A stretch of DNA of 64,000 bases from Tabrizicola sp. (GTDB lineage: Bacteria; Pseudomonadota; Alphaproteobacteria; Rhodobacterales; Rhodobacteraceae): NCBI RefSeq assembly GCF_016793705.1, contig NZ_JAEULO010000045.1:1-64000 (forward strand). The letters run 5' to 3'. Below are positions 17,795 to 26,791 of the stretch, piece after piece. A program made the translations under genes and the position numbers. Position 1 is the stretch's first letter. Each line of letters starts with the position of its first letter. Under the pieces are notes generated by a model. That model ran no database searches. It worked only from the letters and a program-made list of their open reading frames with translations, and was not told the DNA's origin.

Positions 17795-18991
17795 TCAACG
17801 GAACTGGACGGTCTCGTACTTCCCGCCCTTGACCTCGAACTGCTTGTAACGCCCGGCGGATTCACCCGGTCCGATCAGCGTCACGCCCGAAGCGCCGTCA
17901 TAGTCGATAGCGGTGCCTGCCGCGATCAGCTCCAGCGCCTTGCCCAGCTCGCCCGGAAGGATCTTGACGCCCGAACCGTCGGCCGGCCCATTGGCGATCT
18001 CCATGATCTTTTCCTTGTAGACGTTCGAGTCGGTCGAGCCCGAGGCCTCCATCGCCAGCATGATCAGCGCGGCGGCATCGTAGCTTTCCATCGTGTAGGG
18101 CGAGGTGGCGTCATAGGCCGGATCGTTGGCCTTGCCCATCTCCGCCAGGACCGCCGCGCCGGGGCTGTCCGACTGGGCCACTTGGCCGTAAGAGCCATCG
18201 AGTGCCGGACCGATGGCTGCGGGCAGGCTGTCGCCCACCATGCCGCCGGGCAGACCGAAGGTGGTGAAGGCGCCGGAGTCGAGCGAGGCCTGGATGATGC
18301 CCTTGCCGCCCTGGTCCAGGTAGCCTGCCACCACCAGAATGTCGCCGCCCGCCGCCGCCAGCGCCGCGACTTCCGCCGAATAGTCGGCCTTGCCGTCGTC
18401 ATGCGCGGCGTTGATCGTCACGGTGCCGCCCTGGGCGGTGAAGCCCGCCGCGATCGCTTCGGCCAGGCCCTTGCCGTAGTCCGAGTTCGAATAGGTCAGC
18501 GCGATCGACTTCACGCCCTTTTCGGCCAGGATCTGCCCCATCACTTCGCCTTCGCGCGCATCCGACGGTGCGGTGCGGAAGAAGAGCCCGTTGTCCGGGT
18601 CATTGGTCAGCGCGGGCGAGGTGGCCGAGGGCGAGACCATCACGATGCCGTTCGGCATGGCGACGTTGGTCAGCATCGCGCGGGTCACACCCGAGCAGTC
18701 GCCGCCGATGATGCCCTTGACGCCTTCCGCAGTGATCGCCCGCTCGGCAGCCGCGGTTGCGGCGGCGGCGTCGGTACAGGTGTCGTCACCCCGCACCGAG
18801 GTGTAGGTGTTCTTGGCCTTGCCCGAGGCGTTCACTTCGGCCATCGCGGCCTCCGCTGCGTTCGCCATGTGTCCGGTCAGCGATTCGATGGGCCCGGTAA
18901 AGCCGATCAGGATGCCGATCTTCACATCCTCGGCGGACGCCGCACCGGCCATCAGCGCGCAGGCCGAAGCGGCCAGCATGAGTTTCTTCAT
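17795..18991 (-). CDS. ABC transporter substrate-binding protein (LivK/periplasmic binding protein type I)
   Basis: 398 residues with a signal peptide (MKKLMLAASACALMAGAASA, mature from EDVKIG). The mature protein starts with KIGILIGFTGPIESLTGHMA, the first strand and loop of type I periplasmic binding proteins, and continues through VKGIIGGDCSGVT and SIALTYSNSDYGKG. It is the first gene of the leftward transporter cluster, with AGGGAGATACAATAA before the ATG. The ligand is unknown; the dehydrogenase gene further down hints at a methylated amine or amino acid, but this is inference. Confidence 0.92.
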   Translation of the reverse strand: MKKLMLAASACALMAGAASAEDVKIGILIGFTGPIESLTGHMANAAEAAMAEVNASGKAKNTYTSVRGDDTCTDAAAATAAAERAITAEGVKGIIGGDCSGVTRAMLTNVAMPNGIVMVSPSATSPALTNDPDNGLFFRTAPSDAREGEVMGQILAEKGVKSIALTYSNSDYGKGLAEAIAAGFTAQGGTVTINAAHDDGKADYSAEVAALAAAGGDILVVAGYLDQGGKGIIQASLDSGAFTTFGLPGGMVGDSLPAAIGPALDGSYGQVAQSDSPGAAVLAEMGKANDPAYDATSPYTMESYDAAALIMLAMEASGSTDSNVYKEKIMEIANGPADGSGVKILPGELGKALELIAAGTAIDYDGASGVTLIGPGESAGRYKQFEVKGGKYETVQFR

Positions 18992-19068
18992 TTATTGTAT
19001 CTCCCTGTTTGGATCGAAATCCTAAGCTGACCGTAGTGTGGCGCAGAAAAAAAGGGAAGCCCCATTTT

Positions 19069-19085
19069 GTCGACATAATGTCGAC
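19069..19085. promoter_or_regulatory. Operator-like palindrome between divergent genes
   Basis: GTCGACATAATGTCGAC is a perfect 8-bp inverted repeat around one base, with weaker outer symmetry (CATTTT at 19063-19068 and AAAATG at 19089-19094). A third half-site GTCGACAT occurs at 19103-19110. It lies between the start of the binding-protein gene (18991, leftward) and that of the sugar dehydrogenase (19188, rightward). This is the expected place for a dimeric repressor or activator site. Confidence 0.6.
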
Positions 19086-19187
19086 GATAAAATGAGCCGG
19101 GAGTCGACATGGCGCCCCGCCGCTCTACATTTCAAGGTTGTGCGCCCAAGCCAAGCCAATGCAGTCTGCGATGATCGGAGGAAGGAA

Positions 19188-20294
19188 ATGAAATCAGCGC
19201 TCTGTCTTCTGGTGCCTCTGCTTGCCCTGCCGATGGCGGCCTCGTCGGCGACGGTCGAGACCGGGGCCGGACCGATGGAAATCACTTTGGTGGCCCGGGG
19301 TCTCGACGAACCCTGGGGCCTCGCCTTCCTGCCGGATGGCGACTACCTCGTGACGGAACGTGCCGGAGGGCTCTGGCTGGCGCGAGGGGAGGAGTTGCAC
19401 CGGGTCGAAGGGGTGCCGGAGGTCTTCGTCGAGGGGCAGGGGGGGCTGCTCGATGTGATGATACCGGCCGATTTCGCCACCAGCCGAGAGGTCTGGCTCA
19501 GCTTTGCCGCTCCGGTCGGGGCGGGCGGTGCTACAGCGGCGGGAGTGGGACGGTTGTCGGAGGACGGCGCACGGCTGGAAGGCTTCCGCACCGTCTTCAC
19601 CGGCGACAGCGCTCCCGGCGGGCGGCATTTCGGGGCACGACTGGTCGAGATGCCGGACGGAACCGTCGCGCTGACGACAGGCGACAGGGGCACCGGACCG
19701 GCGGGGATGCAGGCGCAGGACACGGGCTCCTCGCTGGGCAAGGTGGTCCTCGTGAATCGCGATGGCTCGCCTGCGATCGCACAGGAGGGGTGGTTGCCGG
19801 GTGCCCTGTCGCGCGGGCATCGGAATGTGCAGGGGGCGGCGCTGGATCTGTCTGGCCGCCTCCTCACCGTCGAGCACGGGGCGCAGGGCGGGGACGAGTT
19901 GAACGCACCCGAGGCGGGGCGGAACTATGGCTGGCCGGTCATCACCTACGGGATCGACTACTCGGGCGACCCGATCGGCGAGGGGCAGGCGAAGGAGGGA
20001 ATGGAACAACCCTTGCACTACTGGGACCCATCGATCGCGCCGTCGGGACTGCTGGTCTATTCGGGCAAGCTCGTGCCGGAATGGAAAGGAGATTTCTTCT
20101 TCGGGTCCCTGAACAGCGACTTCCTGGGGCGGCTCGACCCGGACACTTCGGCAGGGACCGGCTTCGCCGAGGAGCGGATCACCGCGCCGGAAACCGGCCG
20201 CGTCCGGGATGTCGTCGAGGCGCCGGACGGGTCGATCTGGTTCCTTTCGGTCACGGAGGGGGCGGTCTACCGGATGGCGCCGACAGGAGGATAA
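19188..20294 (+). CDS. PQQ-dependent sugar dehydrogenase (aldose sugar dehydrogenase, YliI/Asd type)
   Basis: 368 residues from the ATG at 19188 (GGAGGAAGGAA upstream), close to the length of E. coli YliI. A signal peptide (about 20 residues ending ASSA) places it in the periplasm. The beta-propeller core shows the family landmarks: LDEPWGLAFLPDGDYLVTERAGG, the calcium/PQQ region HGAQGGDELNAPEAGRNYGWP and DPSIAPSGLLVYSG. These enzymes oxidise aldose sugars with PQQ as cofactor and feed the respiratory chain. No PQQ biosynthesis gene is in the window. It is transcribed divergently from the transporter cluster. Confidence 0.9.
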   Translation: MKSALCLLVPLLALPMAASSATVETGAGPMEITLVARGLDEPWGLAFLPDGDYLVTERAGGLWLARGEELHRVEGVPEVFVEGQGGLLDVMIPADFATSREVWLSFAAPVGAGGATAAGVGRLSEDGARLEGFRTVFTGDSAPGGRHFGARLVEMPDGTVALTTGDRGTGPAGMQAQDTGSSLGKVVLVNRDGSPAIAQEGWLPGALSRGHRNVQGAALDLSGRLLTVEHGAQGGDELNAPEAGRNYGWPVITYGIDYSGDPIGEGQAKEGMEQPLHYWDPSIAPSGLLVYSGKLVPEWKGDFFFGSLNSDFLGRLDPDTSAGTGFAEERITAPETGRVRDVVEAPDGSIWFLSVTEGAVYRMAPTGG

Positions 20295-20382
20295 ATTCTG
20301 GGAAGACCGAGGCCACTGGGATACTCGTTGACATCAACACTTCAGTAAATAGCCTGCCAGCGTTGATCTGGCTCTTGGTATC

Positions 20383-20805
20383 GTGATGTTCTTGGAAGCC
20401 CTCGGCTACCTTCTTGCGTCGATCGACCTATTCGACAAAACCGATGCGGTCGAGGCGCGACTTCGGCGCGCGGCGGATTGGATGGGCCGTGTGGCACGTC
20501 GCTTTCCTTGGAAACGCATGCTGGGACTTTATCTTCTTGGTGGCGGAGCTTTCCGGCTCTATCTCAATTCGGACCCTGCTGCCAAGGCCGCGCTGAGCAG
20601 CGACGGGCCGACAGATCCGTTGCGCCTGATGGTCTTGCTTGTCCTCGCAGCACCCGTTTACTTCGTCGCGGTCTTGCTCCTATTTCGCCTACTCCATTAT
20701 GTACTCGGGTTTTTCTCGCGCCATCCAAAAGGAATTCTCGGTGCCTTGGGGCTGGTATTGACCGCTGTTCCGGGGATTTGGGAACACTTTATCGACCCCG
20801 CCTAA
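20383..20805 (+). CDS. Small membrane protein of unknown function, low GC
   Basis: 140 residues starting at GTG 20383 or ATG 20386. Two to three hydrophobic stretches are visible (residues about 45-62, 82-105 and 117-132) in a basic, arginine-rich context. I do not recognise a family. Sampled GC of 48-53% is well below the neighbours, and it has no homologous-looking partner nearby, so a recent arrival is plausible. No strong ribosome-binding sequence is seen. Confidence 0.6.
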   Translation: MMFLEALGYLLASIDLFDKTDAVEARLRRAADWMGRVARRFPWKRMLGLYLLGGGAFRLYLNSDPAAKAALSSDGPTDPLRLMVLLVLAAPVYFVAVLLLFRLLHYVLGFFSRHPKGILGALGLVLTAVPGIWEHFIDPA

Positions 20806-20869
20806 TCGCGTCGACAAACCCTTGGCTTCTGAGTGGATCAGCGGAACATTCGTCGCCTGGGCAGCGAAC

Positions 20870-21889
20870 CTAGATCGACAGCCGCACCGGCACGGCGCCC
20901 GGCATCCCTTGTGTGCCGCGCTCGCGGTAAGGCGTGGTGCTGTAATGGCTGCGGTAGCATTTCGAGAAATGCGAGGGGGAGGCAAAGCCGCAGGCCAGCG
21001 CCACGTTGATCACGCTCATGTCGGTCTGCATCAAGAGGTTCCGCGCCTTCTGCAAGCGCAACTCCATGTAGTACCGCTTCGGCGAGCGGTTCAGGTAGCG
21101 GCGGAACAGCCGCTCCAGCTGGCGGGTCGACATGCCCACCTCCTCGGCCAGGTCGGCGGGGGACATCGGGTCCTCGATGTTGCCCTCCATCATCTGGATG
21201 ACCTGGGACAGCTTCGGGTGCCGCACGCCGATCCGCGTCGGGATCGACAGGCGCTGGGTGTCCTGGTCGGTGCGGATGGTGGAATAGATCAGCTGGTCGG
21301 CGACCGTGTTCGCCAGATCCTCGCCATGATCGGCGGCGATGATCTTCAGCATCAGGTCCAGCGAGGAGATCCCCCCGGCGGTGGTCCAGCGGTTGCCGTC
21401 CATCACATAGACCGATTTCGTCAGCTTCACATCCTCGAATTCCTCCGAGAAGCCGTCCTGGTTTTCCCAGTGGATCGTGGCCTTTTTGCCGTCCAGCAGC
21501 CCCGCCTTGGCCAGCGCATGCCCGCCGGTGCAGATGCCGGCGATGGTCACGCCGCGCCGCGCCTCGCGCCGAAGCCAACTGAGGACGCCCTTCGTGGTGG
21601 TTCGCTGCACGTCGAGGCCGCCGCAGACCAGGATCGTGTCCTCGCGGTCCATTTCCTCAAGCCCCATGTCCAGCCGGAAAGTCGCACCGTTCGAACAGGA
21701 TTTTTCCGTGCCCTCGCCGCACAGACGCCACGTGTAAAGCGTTTCACCCGAGACGCGGTTGGCAATACGCAAGGGTTCGATGGCCCCGGCGAAAGAAATC
21801 ATGGTGAACTTGTCCAGCAGCACGAAAACGAACCGCCGCGAGGCCGTGGCCTTCTGTGTCTGGGTGGCCTTGCGGGGGGCGAGAGTCAT
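20870..21889 (-). CDS. GlxA-family transcriptional regulator (DJ-1/PfpI domain plus AraC-type HTH)
   Basis: 339 residues from the ATG at 21889. The N-terminal two-thirds is a glutamine-amidotransferase-like domain (RFVFVLLDKFTMISFAGAIE; ICTGGHALAKAGLL with a cysteine in the nucleophile-elbow position; ATIHWENQDGF). The C-terminus (from about 230) is a double AraC helix-turn-helix: MSPADLAEEVGMSTRQLERLF and VINVALACGFASPSHFSKCYR. This is the architecture of GbdR, which activates glycine-betaine and dimethylglycine catabolism in Pseudomonas. Since a dimethylglycine-dehydrogenase-type gene lies 9 kb away, such a role is possible but unproven. It is divergent from, and 154 bases away from, the DAHP synthase start. 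Confidence 0.92.
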   Translation of the reverse strand: MTLAPRKATQTQKATASRRFVFVLLDKFTMISFAGAIEPLRIANRVSGETLYTWRLCGEGTEKSCSNGATFRLDMGLEEMDREDTILVCGGLDVQRTTTKGVLSWLRREARRGVTIAGICTGGHALAKAGLLDGKKATIHWENQDGFSEEFEDVKLTKSVYVMDGNRWTTAGGISSLDLMLKIIAADHGEDLANTVADQLIYSTIRTDQDTQRLSIPTRIGVRHPKLSQVIQMMEGNIEDPMSPADLAEEVGMSTRQLERLFRRYLNRSPKRYYMELRLQKARNLLMQTDMSVINVALACGFASPSHFSKCYRSHYSTTPYRERGTQGMPGAVPVRLSI

Positions 21890-22043
21890 GTCTGCGACCT
21901 GATGATGTCGTTCGCGGGCTAGAGAAAAGCAAATTCCAACCGTCCGCAAGGGCCGAAAGCGCCGGTTTTCGCCCAATCGCCCTTTGCAAAGGCGGAAACG
22001 GGGGCGTATATCCCAGCCCGATTGATCGACGGACCGGAGAGGC

Positions 22044-23417
22044 ATGATGACCAAGGGATGGACGAAGGCGGCATGGCGCGCGAAACCGCGGATCCAGATG
22101 CCGGATTATCCCGACCAGGCGGCGCTGAACGGGGTCGAGGCGCAGCTTTCCAAATACCCTCCGCTGGTCTTCGCCGGTGAGGCGCGGCGGCTGAAGAAGC
22201 AGCTGGCGCTGGCGGCGGAAGGCAAGGCGTTCCTGCTGCAAGGCGGCGACTGCGCCGAAAGCTTCGCGGAATTCTCCGCCGACAACATCCGCGACACTTT
22301 CCGGGTCATGCTGCAGATGGCGGTGGTGCTGACCTATGCCGCCAAGGTGCCGGTGATCAAGGTCGGCCGCATGGCCGGCCAGTTCGCCAAGCCGCGCTCG
22401 GCCCCGACCGAGATGGTGGGGGGCGTGGAACTGCCGTCCTACAAGGGCGACATCATCAACGGCTTCGACCCGACGCCCGCGGCGCGGATGCCCGACCCGA
22501 ACCGGATGTTGCAGGCCTATACCCAGGCGGCCGCTTCGCTGAACCTCTTGCGCGCCTTCTCGACCGGCGGCTTCGCCGACATCCACCGGGTGCATTCCTG
22601 GACGCTGGGCTTCGCCGAGCATGACAAGGCCGAACGCTACCGCGAGATGGCGAACCGCATCTCGGACGCGCTCGACTTCATGAACGCCGCCGGGGTGAAC
22701 AGCGACACCGCGAACGAACTTTCGCGCGTGGACTTCTACACCAGCCACGAGGCGCTGCTCTTGGAATACGAAGAGGCGCTCTGCCGGGTCGACTCGATCA
22801 CCGGCCAGAACGTTGCCGGGTCCGGCCACATGATCTGGATCGGCGACCGCACGCGGCAGCCCGACGGCGCGCATGTCGAATTCGCGCGCGGGGTGCTGAA
22901 CCCGATCGGGCTGAAATGCGGGCCGTCGACCACGGCGGAGGACCTGAAGGTCCTGATGGCGAAGCTGAACCCGGAGAACGAGCCGGGCCGCCTGACCCTG
23001 ATCGCCCGCTTTGGCGCGGGCAAGGTGGGTGAACACCTGCCGCGCCTGATCAAGACGGTGCAGTCCGAGGGCGCCAACGTGGTCTGGTCCTGCGACCCGA
23101 TGCACGGCAACACGATCAAGGCCGCCTCGGGCTACAAGACCCGGCCCTTCGATTCCGTGCTGCGCGAAGTCCGCGAATTCTTCGCGATCCACAAGGCCGA
23201 GGGCACCGTCCCCGGCGGCGTGCATTTCGAGATGACGGGCCAGGACGTGACCGAATGCACCGGCGGCCTGCGCGCCGTGTCGGATGAAAATCTTGCCGAC
23301 CGCTACCACACCGCCTGCGACCCGCGCCTCAACGCCTCGCAGTCGCTGGAGCTGGCCTTCCTGGTGGCCGAGGAACTGTCTTCGCAGCGCGAAGCCGCCC
23401 GGCGCGTCGCGCTGTAA
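22044..23417 (+). CDS. aroG: 3-deoxy-7-phosphoheptulonate synthase, class II (plant type)
   Basis: 457 residues. Class II DAHP synthase condenses phosphoenolpyruvate and erythrose 4-phosphate, the entry step to the shikimate pathway. Visible family blocks include [23 protein letters not shown] near residue 75, [18 protein letters not shown] with the PEP-binding arginines and [12 protein letters not shown] with the metal-binding histidine. [18 protein letters not shown] supplies the metal-binding glutamate. Two adjacent in-frame ATGs are at 22044 and 22047. A strong intrinsic terminator follows 25 bases after the stop. Gene symbol varies between genomes (aroF/aroG/aroH). Confidence 0.95.
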   Translation: MMTKGWTKAAWRAKPRIQMPDYPDQAALNGVEAQLSKYPPLVFAGEARRLKKQLALAAEGKAFLLQGGDCAESFAEFSADNIRDTFRVMLQMAVVLTYAAKVPVIKVGRMAGQFAKPRSAPTEMVGGVELPSYKGDIINGFDPTPAARMPDPNRMLQAYTQAAASLNLLRAFSTGGFADIHRVHSWTLGFAEHDKAERYREMANRISDALDFMNAAGVNSDTANELSRVDFYTSHEALLLEYEEALCRVDSITGQNVAGSGHMIWIGDRTRQPDGAHVEFARGVLNPIGLKCGPSTTAEDLKVLMAKLNPENEPGRLTLIARFGAGKVGEHLPRLIKTVQSEGANVVWSCDPMHGNTIKAASGYKTRPFDSVLREVREFFAIHKAEGTVPGGVHFEMTGQDVTECTGGLRAVSDENLADRYHTACDPRLNASQSLELAFLVAEELSSQREAARRVAL

Positions 23418-23441
23418 GGGTCTGAACTGTCGAAACGGGAG

Positions 23442-23466
23442 AGCGGCGGGGCGCCCGCCGCTTTTT
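23442..23466 (+). terminator. Rho-independent terminator after DAHP synthase
   Basis: AGCGGCGGG and CCCGCCGCT form a perfect 9-bp stem around GCG, running into a five-T tract (23462-23466). The T tract touches the stop codon of the convergent PAS-protein gene. Confidence 0.9.
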
Positions 23467-24071
23467 CATTCGGTGCTGTGAACCAGCGCCAGATGGCCGA
23501 AGCGGCGGATCGGCTGGGGTTCGGGCGGCTCGACCGGCGCCTCCGTGCCGGGCGGCAGGGCCTCCTCCCGCCGCGCCCGGACCCGGAACTTGCCGCGCGC
23601 TGCCCCCGGCGCGACGCTGACCGCGCCCAGCAGCAGCTTCTTGCCCGACAGCTCCGCCAGCGGCAAGAGAAGCAGGCGGGCCGCCAGCGCCTCGCCCCGT
23701 TCGGACCCGAGGTCGATCTCGGCCACGGCGGGCCTGTCGAAGACCGCCTCGACGCTTTGCGCCAGCAGCGGGCGCGACTCCGGGGTGAAGAGGCAAGAGA
23801 GAGGCAGGCCGCGCACGTCCATTCCCGCGAAATCGGCAAGCCCCGACCCGGCGACGCACAGCTGGACCAGCCCGCGCCCAACCCGTTCGGCCAGGAAGAC
23901 CCGGTCCAGCACCCCACTCAGGCCGCGCGGATCGAGAGCGGCGCGCTGCGGCAGCGCTCCGGCCTCGCGGAGCCCCTCCCAATAGCCGCGCACCTGGGCG
24001 AGGCCTTCGAAAACCGGAAGCGGCGGTGGCTCGCGGCGCGGGCGAAGTCTGTCGAAAAAGCTCAGGGTCAT
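23466..24071 (-). CDS. PAS domain-containing protein (alphaproteobacterial PAS_5-like)
   Basis: 201 residues from the ATG at 24071 (GGAGGAGACAAAG upstream). The pattern VRGYWEGLREAGALPQRAALDP followed by LSGVLDRVFLAERVGRG and RVAGSGL-type text matches the short soluble PAS proteins (PAS_5, pfam07310) widespread in Alphaproteobacteria. No kinase, cyclase or HTH domain is attached. The C-terminal quarter is proline/arginine-rich and low in complexity. Role unknown; such proteins are usually thought to be sensory or regulatory partners. It is convergent with DAHP synthase. Confidence 0.8.
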   Translation of the reverse strand: MTLSFFDRLRPRREPPPLPVFEGLAQVRGYWEGLREAGALPQRAALDPRGLSGVLDRVFLAERVGRGLVQLCVAGSGLADFAGMDVRGLPLSCLFTPESRPLLAQSVEAVFDRPAVAEIDLGSERGEALAARLLLLPLAELSGKKLLLGAVSVAPGAARGKFRVRARREEALPPGTEAPVEPPEPQPIRRFGHLALVHSTE

Positions 24072-24213
24072 CTTTGTCTCCTCCACCCGCATCCGGCCCT
24101 TGCGGGCGGGCCGCCCCTCGCGCCATGAAGGGAAAATACCCCGGATGGTCTGGATTCGGTTGGAAATCTAATCAAATGGTAAATATCGCACGCGGCGGTT
24201 GGATGAGGGGCCC

Positions 24214-25107
24214 ATGATCTCGATGACAGGTTTCGCGGCCCGGCGCGGGGCGGGGTCGGGCCATGCCTGGGTCTGGGACCTGCGAGGGGTCAACGGCAAG
24301 GGGCTGGACCTGCGGCTTCGGGTGCCCGACTGGATCGACGGGCTGGAAGCGGCGCTGCGGGCAGAGGTGCAGAAAGCCGTCACCCGCGGCAATGTCAGCC
24401 TGACGCTGAAACTCGTGCAGGACGAGGGGCGGGACGACACCGCCTTCCGGCTGAACGAGACGGCGCTCGCGGCGGCGCTGGCGGCGCTTGGCCGGGTCGA
24501 GGCGGCGGCGATGGACGCCGGCGTGACCCTGCGCCAGCCGACGGCGGCGGATGTGCTGACCCTGCGCGGGGTGATCGACGCCGCGGTGCAGGAGACGGAT
24601 ACCGCCCCGTTGCGCGCGGCCCTCCTGGCGGACCTGCCGGGGCTGCTGGCCGATTTCCACGCCATGCGCGGCGCGGAAGGGCAGGCGCTGGCCGCGGTGC
24701 TGACCGGCCAGCTGGACCGGATCGCCGCGCTGACCGCCGAAGCGCAGCGTGAGACCGCCACCCGCGCCGCGACCCAGGCCGACACCCTGCGCGAGGGGCT
24801 GGCGCGCGTCCTCGCCGCGACGGATGCCGTCGACCCGTCCCGCCTGGCGCAGGAGCTTGCGCTGCTTGCAGTGAAGACCGACGTGACCGAGGAGCTGGAC
24901 CGCCTGATCGCCCATGTGGCTGCGGCCCGCGCCCATGTCGCCGACCCCGCTCCGGTGGGCCGCAAGCTCGACTTCCTAATGCAGGAATTCATGCGCGAGG
25001 CGAACACGCTGTGTTCCAAGGCGCAGTCACTGGCGCTGACCCGGATCGGCCTTGACCTGAAAACCGTGATAGACCAGATGCGCGAGCAGGTTCAGAATGT
25101 GGAATGA
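24214..25107 (+). CDS. YicC/YloC family endoribonuclease
   Basis: 297 residues from the ATG at 24214 (GGATGAGGGG upstream). It begins with MISMTGFAARRG, the conserved N-terminal YicC motif, and ends with GRKLDFLMQEFMREANTLCSKAQ, the conserved DUF1732 C-terminal motif. YicC proteins are RNA endonucleases involved in small-RNA and mRNA turnover. The gene sits three bases before gmk, the common yicC-gmk arrangement. Confidence 0.93.
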   Translation: MISMTGFAARRGAGSGHAWVWDLRGVNGKGLDLRLRVPDWIDGLEAALRAEVQKAVTRGNVSLTLKLVQDEGRDDTAFRLNETALAAALAALGRVEAAAMDAGVTLRQPTAADVLTLRGVIDAAVQETDTAPLRAALLADLPGLLADFHAMRGAEGQALAAVLTGQLDRIAALTAEAQRETATRAATQADTLREGLARVLAATDAVDPSRLAQELALLAVKTDVTEELDRLIAHVAAARAHVADPAPVGRKLDFLMQEFMREANTLCSKAQSLALTRIGLDLKTVIDQMREQVQNVE

Positions 25108-25110
25108 CGC

Positions 25111-25743
25111 ATGACCCGGCGCGGGCTTCTTCTCATCCTTTCCTCTCCTTCGGGCGCGGGCAAGTCGACGCTCTCGCGGATGTTGATGGACTGGGACCCG
25201 ACGATGCGTTTCTCGATCTCGGCCACCACGCGGAAACCCCGGCCTGGGGAAGAGGACGGTCGCGAGTATTATTTCCGCAGCCGCGAGGCGTTCAGGGCGA
25301 TGGTTGAGCAAGGCGAGATGCTGGAACATGCCGAGGTTTTCGGCAATTTCTACGGCTCCCCCCGCGCGCCCGTCGAAGCCGCGATGCTGGCCGGGACCGA
25401 CACTGTCTTCGACATCGACTGGCAGGGCGGCCAGCAGGTGAAACAGGCGATGCGCGGCGATGTGGTGTCGATCTTCATCCTGCCGCCCTCCATCGCCGAG
25501 CTTGACCGTCGTCTGCGTTCCCGCGCGCAGGACAGCGATGAGATCATTGCCGGTCGGATGGCGAAAAGCCGTGACGAGATCAGCCACTGGGCCGAGTACG
25601 ACTATGTGCTGGTGAACGATAATCTTGAGAAGACCTTCCAAGGCCTCAAGACCATCCTGACCGCCGAGCGCCTGAAACGGGAACGCCAGCCGCAGCTTTC
25701 CGCCTTCGTCCGTGAGCTAAACGAGGAGTTCGAAGCCCGATGA
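25111..25743 (+). CDS. gmk: Guanylate kinase
   Basis: 210 residues. Converts GMP to GDP with ATP. The P-loop [10 protein letters not shown] is at 11-20, and the GMP-binding region [19 protein letters not shown] with [32 protein letters not shown] is conserved throughout. It is the middle gene of yicC-gmk-carbonic anhydrase, overlapping the next gene by four bases (ATGA). Confidence 0.96.
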   Translation: MTRRGLLLILSSPSGAGKSTLSRMLMDWDPTMRFSISATTRKPRPGEEDGREYYFRSREAFRAMVEQGEMLEHAEVFGNFYGSPRAPVEAAMLAGTDTVFDIDWQGGQQVKQAMRGDVVSIFILPPSIAELDRRLRSRAQDSDEIIAGRMAKSRDEISHWAEYDYVLVNDNLEKTFQGLKTILTAERLKRERQPQLSAFVRELNEEFEAR

Positions 25744-26258
25744 TCTATGCCCTCGACGGTATCGCTCCGACCATCGCCCCCTCCGCCTGGGTCGCAGTGG
25801 AAGCCACCCTGATCGGCAAGGTCGTGATCGAGGCCGAGGCCTCGATCTGGTTCGGCGCGGTGATCCGCGGCGACAACGAGGAGATCCGGGTCGGCGCCGG
25901 AACCAATGTGCAGGAGAACAGCGTCCTGCACACCGACATGGGCTATCCGCTCACCATTGGCGCCAACTGCACCATCGGCCACAAGGCCATGCTGCACGGC
26001 TGCACCATCGGCGATGGCACGCTGATCGGCATGGGGGCCACGGTGCTGAACGGCGCGAAGATCGGCAGGGGCTGCCTGATCGGGGCCTGCGCGCTGATCA
26101 CGGAAGGCAAGGAGATCCCGGACGGCTCGCTGGTCATGGGCGCGCCCGGCAAGGTCGTGCGGCAACTGGACGAGACCACGCGGGCGAAACTCATCGCCTC
26201 CGCCGCCGGCTACCAGGCCAATGCCCGGCGCTTCAAAACCGGCCTTGGCCCGGCCTGA
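25740..26258 (+). CDS. Gamma carbonic anhydrase family protein
   Basis: 172 residues forming a left-handed beta-helix of hexapeptide repeats. The three metal-binding histidines are in the expected places: H64 (VLHTD), H81 (IGHKAM) and H86 (LHGCTI). Proteins of this group (CaiE/PaaY/YrdA-like) hydrate CO2 or remain of uncertain activity. The ATG overlaps the gmk stop, so translation is coupled. Its stop directly abuts the stop of the convergent gene. Confidence 0.9.
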   Translation: MIYALDGIAPTIAPSAWVAVEATLIGKVVIEAEASIWFGAVIRGDNEEIRVGAGTNVQENSVLHTDMGYPLTIGANCTIGHKAMLHGCTIGDGTLIGMGATVLNGAKIGRGCLIGACALITEGKEIPDGSLVMGAPGKVVRQLDETTRAKLIASAAGYQANARRFKTGLGPA

Positions 26259-26609
26259 CTATGCCCCGCCAGACTCGGCCGGGCCTTCCTCGATCAGTTC
26301 GATGGTGATGCCCTGACGCGCCGCATGACTGCGCAACTCCCGCAGCACGATCTGCCGGTTCGGCAGTTTCGGCGCCACCACCCGCAACGTCTTTCGAAAG
26401 TCCTGCGCCCCCAGCCGCTCGATGATCTCCAACGCGTCAAAGGTCATGCAGAACAATGGCGCAACCACCAACTCCAGCGTAGCGGGCAGGGGCAGGTAGC
26501 CGTCAAGGTCGGTCAGGTCGATCGAGGCGAATTCCTCGGGCCGAAGGCTGCCCTCGGCCGCTTTCGCCTCGGGAATTCCGATGACCAGGCACCTCAGTTT
26601 TTGCGACAT
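26259..26609 (-). CDS. Conserved hypothetical protein (116 aa)
   Basis: 116 residues from the ATG at 26609, preceded by GAGGTGGAGAG. A soluble, alpha/beta-looking small protein (LELVVAPLFCMTFDALEIIERLGAQ; RKTLRVVAPKLPNRQIVLRELR) with no signal peptide. The N-terminal half, LRCLVIGIPEAK, resembles a degenerate response-regulator or PilZ-adjacent fold, but I cannot assign it. Convergent with the carbonic anhydrase gene and divergent from the histidine kinase. Confidence 0.7.
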   Translation of the reverse strand: MSQKLRCLVIGIPEAKAAEGSLRPEEFASIDLTDLDGYLPLPATLELVVAPLFCMTFDALEIIERLGAQDFRKTLRVVAPKLPNRQIVLRELRSHAARQGITIELIEEGPAESGGA

Positions 26610-26791
26610 CTCTCCACCTCTCATCAAGTGAGGCGCCGCCAAATCGTCTGTCTTAAGGACTCACGCCGGGGCCGACCATTGTTCCGGACAACAACCGGAT
26701 CCGCACCGCGTTACATGTACAACCGGGAATTTACTGGTATTCCCGCGCAAGACAAGGGTCGCTTCCACAATCATGAGGAGAAGTCTGCCGA

